A stretch of DNA of 64,000 nt from positions 558,001-622,000 of the forward strand of contig NZ_CP109999.1 of assembly GCF_025947145.1 (NCBI RefSeq), written 5' to 3'. The translations under genes were made by a program, and so were the position numbers. Under the pieces are notes generated by a model. That model saw nothing but the letters and a program-made list of their open reading frames with translations, was not told where the DNA came from and searched no databases. Positions within the stretch are counted from its first letter, which is position 1. Each line of letters begins with the position of its first letter. Below, in pieces: positions 8,698 to 17,774 of the stretch. The stretch is from Flavobacterium sp. N1994. Its GTDB lineage: Bacteria > Bacteroidota > Bacteroidia > Flavobacteriales > Flavobacteriaceae.

Positions 8698-10041
8698 TTA
8701 TATCCCTGTATAATTACTCGGCGTAATCTGCATCAGTTCGACCTTAATTTCATCAGAAACGTCAAGGGTGGCAATAAACTCATGAATTGATTCTTTAGTA
8801 ATTGCGGTATTTGTTCTAGTTAATCCTTTCAAAGCTTCATATGGATTCGCATAGCCTTCTCTTCTTAAAATGGTTTGAATGGCTTCTGCAACAACAGCCC
8901 AGTTTTTCTCTAAGTCTTCGGCAAATTTTGATTCGTTGAGTAAAAGCTTATTTAATCCTTTTAAGGTAGCATCAAAAGCAATTAATGTATGTCCTATTGG
9001 CACTCCAATATTTCTCAACACGGTACTATCCGTTAAGTCGCGTTGCAATCTTGATATAGGGAGTTTGGCAGAAAGATGTTCGAATATAGCATTGGCAATC
9101 CCTAAGTTCCCCTCTGAGTTCTCGAAATCAATAGGATTTACTTTGTGTGGCATAGCCGAAGAACCTATCTCCCCTGCTTTTATCTTTTGTTTAAAATACT
9201 CCATCGATACATAGGTCCAAATGTCTCGATCTAAATCAATGATAATGTTATTGATTCTTTTTAAAGCATCAAAAAATGCCGCAAAATGATCGTAATGTTC
9301 TATTTGTGTCGTTGGAAAAGAATGATGTAAACCTAGCGTATCTTCGACGAAAGTGGTGCCAAATTGCTTCCAATCTACATTTGGATAAGCTACATGGTGG
9401 GCATTATAATTTCCGGTAGCCCCTCCAAACTTAGCCGCAAACGGAATATTAAAAAGGGAACGCATTTGTTCTTCTAAACGTTCAACAAACACTAGAATCT
9501 CTTTTCCTAAGCGAGTTGGTGAGGCGGGTTGCCCGTGAGTTCTGGCAAGCATCGGAATATCATTCCACTCCATAGCCAATTCTTTTAGCTTGGCTATTAC
9601 TCCAATTAAAGATTTCAAATAAACTTCTTGGAAGGCTTCTTTAGTAGATAATGGTATAGCGGTATTATTAATATCCTGTGAGGTTAACCCAAAATGAATA
9701 AATTCTTTATACGCTGACAATCCTAAGGTTTCAAATTTTTCTTTGATAAAATATTCTACCGCTTTTACATCGTGATTGGTGGTCTTCTCTGTTTCTTTTA
9801 TCCAAATGGCGTCTTCCGTGCGGAAGTTTTTATAGAGACTTCTTAAGCTTTCAAAGACTTTTGGATCCACTCCTTGTAATTGTGGCAGATTAGCTTCGCA
9901 CAAAGCGATGAAGTATTCCACTTCAACCAAAACGCGGTATTTAATTAAAGCTTCTTCAGAGAAATAATTTGAAAGCGATTTAGTCTTGCTTCTATATCTT
10001 CCATCAATGGGAGAAACAGCATTTAGAGTGGATAGTGGCAT
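8698..10041 (-). CDS. purB: Adenylosuccinate lyase
   Basis: Cleaves SAICAR and adenylosuccinate to release fumarate in purine synthesis. The 447-aa protein has the fumarase/aspartase superfamily signature GSSAMPHKVNPIDFENSEGN, the catalytic His region TSQDINNTA and the N-terminal VSPIDGRYRSKT typical of PurB. I use ATG 10041. The longer frame beginning with TTG at 10068 is ruled out because that TTG is the last three bases of a -7 promoter box. It converges on the amt gene. Confidence 0.96.
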   Translation of the reverse strand: MPLSTLNAVSPIDGRYRSKTKSLSNYFSEEALIKYRVLVEVEYFIALCEANLPQLQGVDPKVFESLRSLYKNFRTEDAIWIKETEKTTNHDVKAVEYFIKEKFETLGLSAYKEFIHFGLTSQDINNTAIPLSTKEAFQEVYLKSLIGVIAKLKELAMEWNDIPMLARTHGQPASPTRLGKEILVFVERLEEQMRSLFNIPFAAKFGGATGNYNAHHVAYPNVDWKQFGTTFVEDTLGLHHSFPTTQIEHYDHFAAFFDALKRINNIIIDLDRDIWTYVSMEYFKQKIKAGEIGSSAMPHKVNPIDFENSEGNLGIANAIFEHLSAKLPISRLQRDLTDSTVLRNIGVPIGHTLIAFDATLKGLNKLLLNESKFAEDLEKNWAVVAEAIQTILRREGYANPYEALKGLTRTNTAITKESIHEFIATLDVSDEIKVELMQITPSNYTGI

Positions 10042-10065
10042 GTGTTGTGTTGTTGTTTTGTATGG

Positions 10066-10073
10066 CAAAAATA
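10066..10073 (-). promoter_or_regulatory. purB -7 promoter element (TATTTTTG)
   Basis: Exact TAnnTTTG on the minus strand, 24 bases before the purB ATG. Its terminal TTG is in frame with purB and mimics a start codon. Confidence 0.6.
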
Positions 10074-10091
10074 AGGAATAGTGTTCAATTT

Positions 10092-10784
10092 CTACTTTAA
10101 ATGTACTAGTTTTTCTCTTAAAAAAGGCACTCCATCTGTGGCATTCATGGGAATAACTTCTAAGAGATTTTGGAGGTTGTTAATGCTAGCGGGTCTTGGG
10201 TCAATATAGAAAACAAGAGCTTTTGGATTAGCATAGTGCATCAAACTGGCAGCAGGATATACTTGAAGTGATGTTCCAATAATGGCAACATAATCGGCTT
10301 GTTCTGTTATGGTTACCGCTTCTTCAAGCGCTGGAACCATTTCGCCAAACCAAACTATATGAGGACGTAGTTGGTTGCCTTTGTCATCTACATCACCAAG
10401 AACTAAATCACCATTCCAATCCAGAATATAGGCTTCGTTTTTAGTACTTCTAACCTTTAGTAATTCACCATGCAAGTGCAATACTTTACTACTACCCGCT
10501 TGTTCATGAAGGTTGTCTACGTTTTGGGTAATGATGTGTACATCAAAGTCTTTTTCTAATTCGGCTAAAACTAAGTGTCCCTTATTAGGTTTTACTTCGT
10601 GAAGTTGTCTTCTTCGTTGGTTGTAAAAGTCTAAGACTACTTCTTGATTTCGGAGCCACCCTTCAGGAGAAGCTACCTCCATAACATCATGACCTTCCCA
10701 CAATCCATTAGCATCACGAAAGGTTTTGATACCACTTTCGGCACTGATGCCTGCGCCTGTTAAAACAACTAGTTTCTTTTTCAT
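10092..10784 (-). CDS. cobB: Sir2-family NAD-dependent protein deacylase
   Basis: Removes acyl groups from protein lysines using NAD+. The 230-aa protein has GAGISAESGIKTFR (NAD site), TQNVDNLHEQAG, the catalytic His in LHLHGEL, RPHIVWFGE and GTSLQVYPAA. The FYNQRR segment carries the Tyr and Arg typical of class III sirtuins that prefer succinyl or malonyl lysine. The zinc module is odd: none of the four Cys is present, the region reading STKNEAYILDWNGD. It lies 50 bases upstream of purB on the same strand, but purB has its own promoter. Confidence 0.92.
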   Translation of the reverse strand: MKKKLVVLTGAGISAESGIKTFRDANGLWEGHDVMEVASPEGWLRNQEVVLDFYNQRRRQLHEVKPNKGHLVLAELEKDFDVHIITQNVDNLHEQAGSSKVLHLHGELLKVRSTKNEAYILDWNGDLVLGDVDDKGNQLRPHIVWFGEMVPALEEAVTITEQADYVAIIGTSLQVYPAASLMHYANPKALVFYIDPRPASINNLQNLLEVIPMNATDGVPFLREKLVHLK

Positions 10785-10842
10785 GTCAAATATTTTTTAT
10801 AAAATTACAGTAATTTACTAGTTTTACTAAAAATCAGTTTGT

Positions 10843-12120
10843 ATGAAACAGTTCAAAAATACCATTTTTAGATTTTTCTTCATATATTTTTTACTCACTA
10901 TTGCGCCTTGGACGTTATTAAGTTTCATTCCTGGCATAAGCAATTTAATAGATTGGTATACAAAAGCATTCCAATGGCTGGTGTTTAGATGTAACGATTG
11001 GTTTTTACATGTAAAAAACACGCTGAACCTTGAAGGTTATGGAAGCGGAGATACTTCTTATGCTTGGGCTGAGTTTTATACGATTCTTATTATATCCGTT
11101 GTATTGGCTTTGTTTTGGACATTTATTAAAAGAAAAAGAAATGATGCACCAGCGCTTTCCTATTGGTTGTTAACTCTAATTCGCTATAACATTGCCATGG
11201 TGGCTTTTAGTTATGGGTTTATCAAACTCTTTGCCTTGCAAATGCCTTTTCCAAGTTTAAGTCAATTAGCCACTCCATTAGGAGATTTTTTACCCATGCG
11301 ACTTTGTTGGATGCACATTGGGTATTCCGTACCCTATCAAACCTTTTCAGGTGTCATGGAAATTATTGTTGGAGTATTGCTCTTATACAGAAGAACTATA
11401 CCGCTTGGTTTATTAGTTGGACTTGGTGTTTTTATAAATGTTTTTGTTCTTAATTTGAGTTATGATATTCCAGTAAAATTATTTTCCATGCAATTAATGA
11501 TTGGTTGTTTGTTTTTGGTGGTATGGGATAGTAAATACTACTTAGATATTTTTGTATTGAATAAAACAACGACTCCAATAAGTAGTTATAATTTTATTTA
11601 CACAAAGAAATGGCAACGAATGGGACGCTATGTATTAAAAGTGGTATTTATCATAGCTGGTGTTGGTCTTTCGTTCTATCAAGCTTGGGGTTGGTATCAA
11701 GAAGATCAAATTGTTGAAAAAAGTCCTATCAAACAAGGAGTTTATAGCATTAAAACATTTAAAAAAAATAATCAACTGTTGCCTATTGTTGCCAATGATA
11801 CTTTAGTTTGGAAAGATTTTATATTTGATAAAGGAGGTAATGGAAGTATTACTACTAGAGATACTTTATTTGATGTAAAATATGGAAGAGGTTATTTTGC
11901 TTATACTGCCGATAAACAAAAACAAACTATAGCTTTTAAAACTACACCAGCTGACTCTACTACTTTATTTGTAATGAATTATAAAGTTATTGATAGTAAA
12001 ACTATTCAATTACAAGGCAAAGTTAAAAAAGACACTTTGTTTTATGAGTTGCTAAGAAATGAAAAACAGTTTCCTCTTGCGGAAAGACAATTTCATTGGA
12101 TATCAGAAGCGAATAGATAG
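10843..12120 (+). CDS. DoxX-like polytopic membrane protein
   Basis: A 425-aa membrane protein. Membrane segments are visible at about residues 8-28, 80-100, 115-135, 165-185, 190-210, 215-232 and 268-285. The central part (FSYGFIKLFALQMPFPS, then LLLYRRTIPLGLLVGLGVFINVFVLNLSYDIP split over two helices) resembles DoxX/DoxD-like proteins. About 140 C-terminal residues after the last helix look like a soluble beta-rich domain, probably outside the cytosol. The biochemical role is unknown. It is divergent from the sirtuin gene and probably monocistronic. Confidence 0.75.
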   Translation: MKQFKNTIFRFFFIYFLLTIAPWTLLSFIPGISNLIDWYTKAFQWLVFRCNDWFLHVKNTLNLEGYGSGDTSYAWAEFYTILIISVVLALFWTFIKRKRNDAPALSYWLLTLIRYNIAMVAFSYGFIKLFALQMPFPSLSQLATPLGDFLPMRLCWMHIGYSVPYQTFSGVMEIIVGVLLLYRRTIPLGLLVGLGVFINVFVLNLSYDIPVKLFSMQLMIGCLFLVVWDSKYYLDIFVLNKTTTPISSYNFIYTKKWQRMGRYVLKVVFIIAGVGLSFYQAWGWYQEDQIVEKSPIKQGVYSIKTFKKNNQLLPIVANDTLVWKDFIFDKGGNGSITTRDTLFDVKYGRGYFAYTADKQKQTIAFKTTPADSTTLFVMNYKVIDSKTIQLQGKVKKDTLFYELLRNEKQFPLAERQFHWISEANR

Positions 12121-12165
12121 TTAGTAACGCAAGAACAGAATGATAAAGAGTGGATGTAAAAAATA

Positions 12166-13287
12166 TTACTCTTTTATAAATTTTTCAACTATTATTTTGT
12201 CGGCTTCAGCAATTTCAATACAATAAATACCTTTATCTAAATCAGTGATAGCTACTCTATCATTTTCAATGATGCCAGATGTCATTTTTTGACCTAACAT
12301 ATTAACTATAGTATAAGGTTGATTGTTTTCTAAACCTGTATTTTGAGAATCAACAAAGTTCAAGAAATCAGCCCCTACCGGATTCGGAACTATTTTCAAT
12401 TCGTTTCTAGTGGTAGTACCAATACCTAAAGTTGTCCAACAATAGTCAATTGGAGTAGCTGTAGCTGCACTACCAGCGTGACTTGATAAGGCATTTGAAT
12501 CTTCAATCGTTCTCAATAGGTTATAATGATTAATAGTTTGAGCATACTCTCCAACAAGAACACGTGCTCCATAAAATACTGTGGCTATTTTGTTTGTTGG
12601 TGTAAAATCGTCTTCATCATAAGTTACAATCAACAATGAATTATTATTGATACACCATTGTTTATAGGCATCTAAATTTTGACTTATCCAAGTATCGTAT
12701 TGCAATATGGTATTATTTAATGGCGCACAACTATCATGTCCATCGTGACATAAATCGGGCATTACAAAACACACAGAAGGAAGACTATTAAAGTTAGTTG
12801 GAAAAGCCGTAAAGGGTTGGTTAGTAGTTGTTGATATTTGGTTGGTTCCATTACCCATCCAATTGGCAGCAGGATTATGTTTTCTGACATAACTACCGCT
12901 AGAAGTCCCATCATAACCAACAGAAGGCAAGCCATCAGAATAAGTAATATATGTTTTTCCAGCGGTTATCAATTCACTTCCTAAGTTAGCTGTAGTAAAT
13001 TTTGATGCAATAGCTCCATCCGTAGTTACTCCTTGATTACTCCCTGAATAGAGTTGTAAATAATTAGGCTGACTTGGATGTGATAAAGCAAATGAATTCG
13101 TGAATTTTGCACCTTGAGCAGCTAACGCATTAATATAAGGCGCATTTGAACTTCCAAAAACAGCAGTAGATGCTGTATTTTCACCAACTACAATAACGAT
13201 ATGAGAAAAGGAAGGAACTTGAGAAAAAATGGCAGTTGCTGAGAAGAGCATATATACAAATGCTACAAGTGAGTAGATTTTTTTCAT
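12166..13287 (-). CDS. Secreted phosphoesterase-family protein with T9SS sorting domain
   Basis: A 373-aa protein with signal peptide MKKIYSLVAFVYMLFSATA. The catalytic region resembles acid phosphatase / phospholipase-C-type phosphoesterases: HIVIVVGENTA with a metal-binding ENT, SHPSQPNYLQLYSG, PDLCHDGHDSC and TYDEDD. The last 75 residues form a type A type-IX-secretion sorting domain (IVPNPV, TIVNMLGQ, DKGIYCIEI, EKFIKE). It is therefore exported to the cell surface or medium to release phosphate from esters; the substrate is unknown. It is transcribed alone. Confidence 0.88.
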   Translation of the reverse strand: MKKIYSLVAFVYMLFSATAIFSQVPSFSHIVIVVGENTASTAVFGSSNAPYINALAAQGAKFTNSFALSHPSQPNYLQLYSGSNQGVTTDGAIASKFTTANLGSELITAGKTYITYSDGLPSVGYDGTSSGSYVRKHNPAANWMGNGTNQISTTTNQPFTAFPTNFNSLPSVCFVMPDLCHDGHDSCAPLNNTILQYDTWISQNLDAYKQWCINNNSLLIVTYDEDDFTPTNKIATVFYGARVLVGEYAQTINHYNLLRTIEDSNALSSHAGSAATATPIDYCWTTLGIGTTTRNELKIVPNPVGADFLNFVDSQNTGLENNQPYTIVNMLGQKMTSGIIENDRVAITDLDKGIYCIEIAEADKIIVEKFIKE

Positions 13288-13375
13288 TTGTTTCGTTCTA
13301 AGGGTTTATATATCAATAACAAATCGAATTTAATCCCCCCTACTTGTTTTTGTTTAATTCTGAAAACAAAAATCT

Positions 13376-13383
13376 TATTTTTG
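13376..13383 (+). promoter_or_regulatory. -7 promoter element (TATTTTTG) of the methylase gene
   Basis: Exact TAnnTTTG 15 bases before the ATG at 13399. A TTTG at 13349-13352, 23 bases upstream, could be the -33 element. Confidence 0.6.
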
Positions 13384-13398
13384 TAAAAAATAATACCC

Positions 13399-14052
13399 AT
13401 GATAGACCTTGATTACTTAGCTTATCTTGAAGATTTTTTAACAGATAATCGCAAAGAGCGATTTGCTACAGTATTATCCAATAGAACCAATCATTTTACC
13501 ATTGCGGTAGAAGATGTCTTTCAGTTTCATAATACGAGTGCTGTGATGCGTAGTTGTGAGGTTTTTGGGATTCAGGAAATTAATATTGTCGAACAACGTT
13601 TTGGGAAAGACATTGATAAGGAAATTGCCATGGGGGCTCAGAAGTGGGTAGATATTAATAAGTTTGAAAACATCACTACTTGCATTGAAAACCTAAAAGA
13701 TAAAGGCTATCAAATTATTGCTACTACACCACACAATGATTCCTGTTTATTACATGATTTTGACATAAGTAAAAAAAGCGCTTTGTTCTTTGGTACTGAA
13801 AAAGAAGGACTTTCAGAAGAAGTTATGAGTAAAGCGGATGGGTATTTGAAAATTCCAATGGTAGGATTTACGGAAAGTTTGAATATCTCTGTTTCAGCGG
13901 CTATTATCATTCAGGATATAACCACTCGCCTACGCCAATCCAATGTGAATTGGCAACTCTCTGAAGAAGAATTATTAGAAAAAAGATTAGCTTGGGCTAA
14001 GAATTCGATTAAAGATATTAAGCGAATTGAGGCAAGGTATTATTCAAAATAA
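13399..14052 (+). CDS. trmH: TrmH-family RNA 2'-O-methyltransferase
   Basis: A SPOUT methylase (217 aa), probably making Gm18 in tRNA with S-adenosylmethionine. The three knot motifs are in order: FHNTSAVMRSCEVFG (motif 1 with N and R), FFGTEKEGLSEEVM (motif 2) and IPMVGFTESLNISVSAA (motif 3). The basic C-terminal tail (KNSIKDIKRIEARYYSK) is typical of TrmH rather than the longer RlmB. Specificity for tRNA over rRNA is inferred from length and the tail. Confidence 0.88.
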   Translation: MIDLDYLAYLEDFLTDNRKERFATVLSNRTNHFTIAVEDVFQFHNTSAVMRSCEVFGIQEINIVEQRFGKDIDKEIAMGAQKWVDINKFENITTCIENLKDKGYQIIATTPHNDSCLLHDFDISKKSALFFGTEKEGLSEEVMSKADGYLKIPMVGFTESLNISVSAAIIIQDITTRLRQSNVNWQLSEEELLEKRLAWAKNSIKDIKRIEARYYSK

Positions 14053-14070
14053 TTGAATCTAAGTAGAAAA

Positions 14071-14838
14071 CTATTTCTTTTTCAACACCTTATACTGTTC
14101 GTAGCATTCACTGATGGCATCCATGATTTGCAAGTCGTTAGCTGTTTTGATAAACTCTTCAGAATAACTACAACGGGTAAGGACTTCGGCTATTTCTTTT
14201 TTATCAATACCGAGCAAGACGCCTAGTGTTTCTCTATCAAATTTAGATTCTAATAGATGTCTGACAGTATCATCTTTCTTCATCTTTTTGAGCTTCTTCA
14301 ACTCATTGGATTTGCTACCGAAGAAATTATACAACATATCGGCTGGATTAAAAATAGAACCTAACACTTTAGAAAAAGCCCCAGGTGAAGTATCTCCAGT
14401 TTCATATCCTTGTGATAAACCAGAAATGCTGTATCTATAATTTTCTTTATCGGGAATTAGTTTGGAATCAATTTCGAGATAGCCTGTTAAATCGTATTTT
14501 CTTACTATAACTTCTTCTAGAGCAATGGCTTTTTCCGTTAATAGAATTTTAGCACTGCCGTTTTTTAACCAATCATTGGTTACTCTAATCTTTAAAGATT
14601 GATATCCAAGAGAAGAAATGTGAAGCGTATCACTAACATTGACCTCTAATTCAAAATATCCTTTGGAATCCGTCACTACACCTTTTACTTTATTTACATT
14701 AATAACGTTTACATTAGAAATAGGTAAAGAAGTATTATCATTAACTATAGTTCCAGTAACTTTTTGAGGAAGCGGATTATTTTGTGCTGAAGCACTTAGG
14801 GAAAATAGAAATAAAAAGAAAATGGTAAAATATCTCAT
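14071..14838 (-). CDS. Exported carboxypeptidase-regulatory-like domain protein
   Basis: A 255-aa protein with signal peptide MRYFTIFFLFLFSLSASAQ. The next 90 residues are a CarboxypepD_reg-like beta sandwich (VTGTIVNDNTSLPISNVNVINVNK, split as two strands, and SKGYFELEV, SSLGYQSLKI), the domain found at the N terminus of TonB-dependent receptors. No barrel follows; the remainder is helical and charged (LKKLKKMKKDD) and ends EQYKVLKKK. It is probably periplasmic and its function is not known. It converges on trmH. Confidence 0.8.
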   Translation of the reverse strand: MRYFTIFFLFLFSLSASAQNNPLPQKVTGTIVNDNTSLPISNVNVINVNKVKGVVTDSKGYFELEVNVSDTLHISSLGYQSLKIRVTNDWLKNGSAKILLTEKAIALEEVIVRKYDLTGYLEIDSKLIPDKENYRYSISGLSQGYETGDTSPGAFSKVLGSIFNPADMLYNFFGSKSNELKKLKKMKKDDTVRHLLESKFDRETLGVLLGIDKKEIAEVLTRCSYSEEFIKTANDLQIMDAISECYEQYKVLKKK

Positions 14839-14930
14839 GGTTGTTTTTGACGGTTTAAAAGTATGAAACTCTTTTAAGATATTGTAAAGTTTACAGCTAG
14901 AATTAGAACAAAATTAACAAAACGTCAAAT

Positions 14931-14947
14931 TAATAATTACGAATTAG
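14931..14947. repeat. Dispersed AATTACGAATT-type repeat fragment
   Basis: Short copy of the AATTACGAATTA motif also seen at 15025-15054 and 37995-38022. Confidence 0.4.
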
Positions 14948-14965
14948 GTGTTGGTTTGAAAAAAA

Positions 14966-14995
14966 AACTCCGCTTTACCTTGGTAAAACGGAGTT
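14966..14995 (-). terminator. Rho-independent terminator of the DEAD-box helicase gene
   Basis: Near-perfect hairpin: AACTCCG and TTTACC pair with GGTAAA and CGGAGTT around a TT loop, with one C/A mismatch. On the minus strand it is followed by a run of T. Confidence 0.8.
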
Positions 14996-15024
14996 CTATA
15001 TAAAACGATTATTAAGATTTACAA

Positions 15025-15054
15025 TCGTAATTCGTAATTTCTAATTGGTAATTT
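15025..15054. repeat. Dispersed AATTACGAATT-type repeat
   Basis: Read in reverse complement it shares AATTAGAAATTACGAA and flanking AATTAC with 37995-38022. Both copies sit directly after the stop codon of a minus-strand gene. Confidence 0.55.
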
Positions 15055-15061
15055 AAAAGCG

Positions 15062-17044
15062 TTAGCTTTTTCTTGGTCTTCTGTTTTTAGCAGCTTCAAA
15101 CGAACGTCCAGCTGGTTTATCAGTACTTCCTTCAGAACGTCTTGGCGCTCTTTCTTCCCCTCTTTGAGCGGAACCAGGTTCTCTTCTTGGAGCAGCATTT
15201 CTATCGCTTCTGAATCCACCTTCTCTGGCTGGTCTGTCAGATGAAAAACCTCCCTCTCTTGGAGCAGAACTTCTTTCGCTACGGAAACCACCTTCTTTTC
15301 TTGGTCCGAAACTACCACCACCACTTCTTCTATCTCCACCGGAACTGCGTTCCCCTCTGAATCCGCCTGAGCTTCTTCTTTCTCCACCACCACTTCTTCC
15401 GTTATGGTCACGTCTTTCACGGCTTCCACCATCGTTTTTAGAGATTTCAACATTGATTCTTCTTCCGTTCAAATCATATCCGTTAAGAACTGACATCACT
15501 TTGTCGGTATGCTCTCCGTCGGTATTAAAGAAAGAGAACCCTTCTTTTACATCCACTTTGAAAACATCATCACGACCCAAATCTAAAGTATCTTTTAAGA
15601 AATCTTTCAATTGCATCCAATCAAAATCATCTCTAGCGCCAATGTTTACGAAATAACGAACAGGATCTCCAGCTCTAATTTCTCTAGGCTCTGAACTGCG
15701 TTCGCTTCTTTCACCACCTTTTTCACCTGATAAATCACGTTTCTTTTTGTAGTAATTGATGAATCTGTTGAATTCAACCGATACCATTTTCTTGATTAAT
15801 TCTTCTTTCGATAAACCATCAAGCACTTCGTTGATAGCCGGAAGATAGTTATCTATTTCATGGTCAACTTCAGTATCTTTAATTTTATTAGCTAAGTGCA
15901 ATAATTGGATTTCACAGATTTCCATTCCAGAAGGAATCGTTTTTTCTTGAAATTTTTGTTGGATGATTCTTTCGATAGAAGAAATTTTACGCAATTCACT
16001 TTTAGTGATAATTACGATAGAAGTTCCTAATTTACCTGCACGACCTGTACGACCAGAGCGGTGATTGTAGGTTTCGATTTCGTCTGGCAATTGATAGTTT
16101 ACTACGTGTGTAATATTATCAACGTCAATTCCACGAGCCGCAACATCAGTCGCAACAAGCATTTGAATTTGACGACCTCTAAACGATTTCATTACACCAT
16201 CACGTTGTGCCTGAGATAAATCGCCATGCAAAGCAGCTGCATTGTATCCATCTTCAATTAGCTTTTCAGCAACAGCTTGAGTATCTCTTTTAGTTCTACA
16301 AAAAACTACAGAGAAGATATCTGGATTAGCATCTGCCAATCGTTTTAGTGCTTCATAACGGTCACGAGCATTCACACAGTAAAATTCGTGTGAAACAGTA
16401 GCTGAACCAGAGTTTTTAGAACCTACAGTAACTTCAGCAGGGTCATGCATAAATTTCTTAGCAATTCTCGCTACCTCTGCAGGCATTGTTGCTGAGAACA
16501 ACCATGTGTTTTTTTCGTCTGGAGTATCCGATAATATCGAAACGATATCTTCATAAAATCCCATGTTCAACATCTCATCCGCTTCATCAAGAATACAGAT
16601 ACTGATGTTTTTAATGTTGACAAGACCACGATTAATCATGTCTTGCATTCTCCCTGGAGTAGCTACGATAATTTGGGCTCCACGTTTAATTTCTCGGGCT
16701 TGTTCTGTAATGCTAGCACCACCATAAACTGCCACTGTATGTAAACCTTTTACATATTTTGAGTATTGTTTAATCTCATTGGTGATTTGTAAGCAAAGCT
16801 CACGCGTTGGGGATAAAATTAACGCTTGCGTACTTCTGTCTTCAGCATCTAATTTTTGGATTAGTGGAAAACCGAAAGCTGCCGTTTTCCCTGTACCTGT
16901 TTGTGCTAAAGCTACTAAGTCTGTGTTTTGTTCCAATAGTACTGGAATCGCTTTTTCTTGCACTTCTGACGGATTCTCAAATCCTAGATCTTTGATCGCC
17001 AGCAGTAACGACTCATTCAGACCTAATTGTTCAAATTTATTCAT
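15062..17044 (-). CDS. DEAD-box RNA helicase with DbpA-type RNA-binding domain and RG-rich tail
   Basis: ATP-dependent RNA unwinding, probably in ribosome assembly or mRNA turnover. The protein (660 aa) has all helicase motifs: Q motif, AQTGTGKTAAFG, PTRELCLQI, ILDEADEML, SATMP, VFCRTKRDT, VATDVAARGIDV and HRSGRTGRAG. A DbpA RNA-binding fold follows (VRYFVNIGARDDFDWMQL to GRRINVEIS). The last 110 residues are Gly/Arg/Ser repeats of the GGFRSERSSAPRE kind, probably disordered and RNA-binding. ATG 17044 is used; the longer frame starts at a TTG inside a promoter box. The repeat tail produces a long spurious frame at 15019-15453. Confidence 0.94.
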   Translation of the reverse strand: MNKFEQLGLNESLLLAIKDLGFENPSEVQEKAIPVLLEQNTDLVALAQTGTGKTAAFGFPLIQKLDAEDRSTQALILSPTRELCLQITNEIKQYSKYVKGLHTVAVYGGASITEQAREIKRGAQIIVATPGRMQDMINRGLVNIKNISICILDEADEMLNMGFYEDIVSILSDTPDEKNTWLFSATMPAEVARIAKKFMHDPAEVTVGSKNSGSATVSHEFYCVNARDRYEALKRLADANPDIFSVVFCRTKRDTQAVAEKLIEDGYNAAALHGDLSQAQRDGVMKSFRGRQIQMLVATDVAARGIDVDNITHVVNYQLPDEIETYNHRSGRTGRAGKLGTSIVIITKSELRKISSIERIIQQKFQEKTIPSGMEICEIQLLHLANKIKDTEVDHEIDNYLPAINEVLDGLSKEELIKKMVSVEFNRFINYYKKKRDLSGEKGGERSERSSEPREIRAGDPVRYFVNIGARDDFDWMQLKDFLKDTLDLGRDDVFKVDVKEGFSFFNTDGEHTDKVMSVLNGYDLNGRRINVEISKNDGGSRERRDHNGRSGGGERRSSGGFRGERSSGGDRRSGGGSFGPRKEGGFRSERSSAPREGGFSSDRPAREGGFRSDRNAAPRREPGSAQRGEERAPRRSEGSTDKPAGRSFEAAKNRRPRKS

Positions 17045-17065
17045 ATTGTATTTTAAAATTTGGTG

Positions 17066-17073
17066 CAAAGGTA
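17066..17073 (-). promoter_or_regulatory. -7 promoter element (TACCTTTG) of the helicase gene
   Basis: Exact TAnnTTTG, 21 bases before the helicase ATG. Its final TTG is in frame with the helicase and mimics a start. Confidence 0.6.
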
Positions 17074-17181
17074 GACTTTAAATACTATATAAACTAATTT
17101 GTTATTTATTGATAATTAAGTAGTTGTAAGTTACATGTTGTGAGTTGTAAGTTTAAAAGCAGTAGGGATACAACTGATGCA

Positions 17182-17757
17182 CTACAATTTAGAACAAAAA
17201 TCTACTAATTGCTTCACCGCCAAACCACGATGACTAATAGCTGATTTTTCTTGTAAAGTCAATTCAGCAAAGGTTTTAGTATACCCATCTGCTATAAATA
17301 TAGGATCGTAACCAAAACCGTTAGTTCCTATTTTTTTAGTAATGATTTTGCCATTAATAATTCCAGTAAAAAGATATTGTTCTCCGTTTAGATTAAGACA
17401 AATAACGGTTTTAAAGTTGGCCTTTCTATTGGTTTTATCTTTGAGATTGTCCAATAATTTGTCCATATTGTCGCTGGCATCTTTCTGTTCCCCTGCATAT
17501 CGTGCTGAAAAAACTCCAGGTTCACCATTCAAAGCCTCGACTTCTAAACCAGTATCATCAGCAAAGCAGTTATAGCCATATTTTTCGCTAACATAATTGG
17601 CTTTTAAGATGGCATTCCCTTCAATAGTATTGGCAGTTTCTGGAATTTCTTCATGACAACCTATTGCCTCTAAACTTAAAATTTGAATAGTATCAGGCAG
17701 TAAGGATTGAATTTCTTTGATTTTGTTTTGATTATTGGAGGCAAAGACTAGCTTCAT
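17182..17757 (-). CDS. rdgB: XTP/dITP pyrophosphatase (RdgB/HAM1)
   Basis: Hydrolyses non-canonical purine triphosphates (XTP, dITP, ITP) to keep them out of nucleic acids. The 191-aa protein has the family signatures SNNQNKIKEI, FADDTGLEVEALNGEPGV, SARYAG, GFGYDPIF and SHRGLAV. Length and motif order are normal. It lies 17 bases after the T9SS protein gene end on the other side and is probably transcribed from its own weak promoter or by read-through from 19058. Confidence 0.95.
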   Translation of the reverse strand: MKLVFASNNQNKIKEIQSLLPDTIQILSLEAIGCHEEIPETANTIEGNAILKANYVSEKYGYNCFADDTGLEVEALNGEPGVFSARYAGEQKDASDNMDKLLDNLKDKTNRKANFKTVICLNLNGEQYLFTGIINGKIITKKIGTNGFGYDPIFIADGYTKTFAELTLQEKSAISHRGLAVKQLVDFCSKL

Positions 17758-17774
17758 TTGATAGAGATTCTTTT

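Noticed and set aside
15019..15453. 144-codon minus-strand frame rich in Glu and Val
   Set aside because: It is the helicase's Gly/Arg/Ser repeat tail read in another frame of the same strand; the repeats remove stops by composition and no domain is visible.
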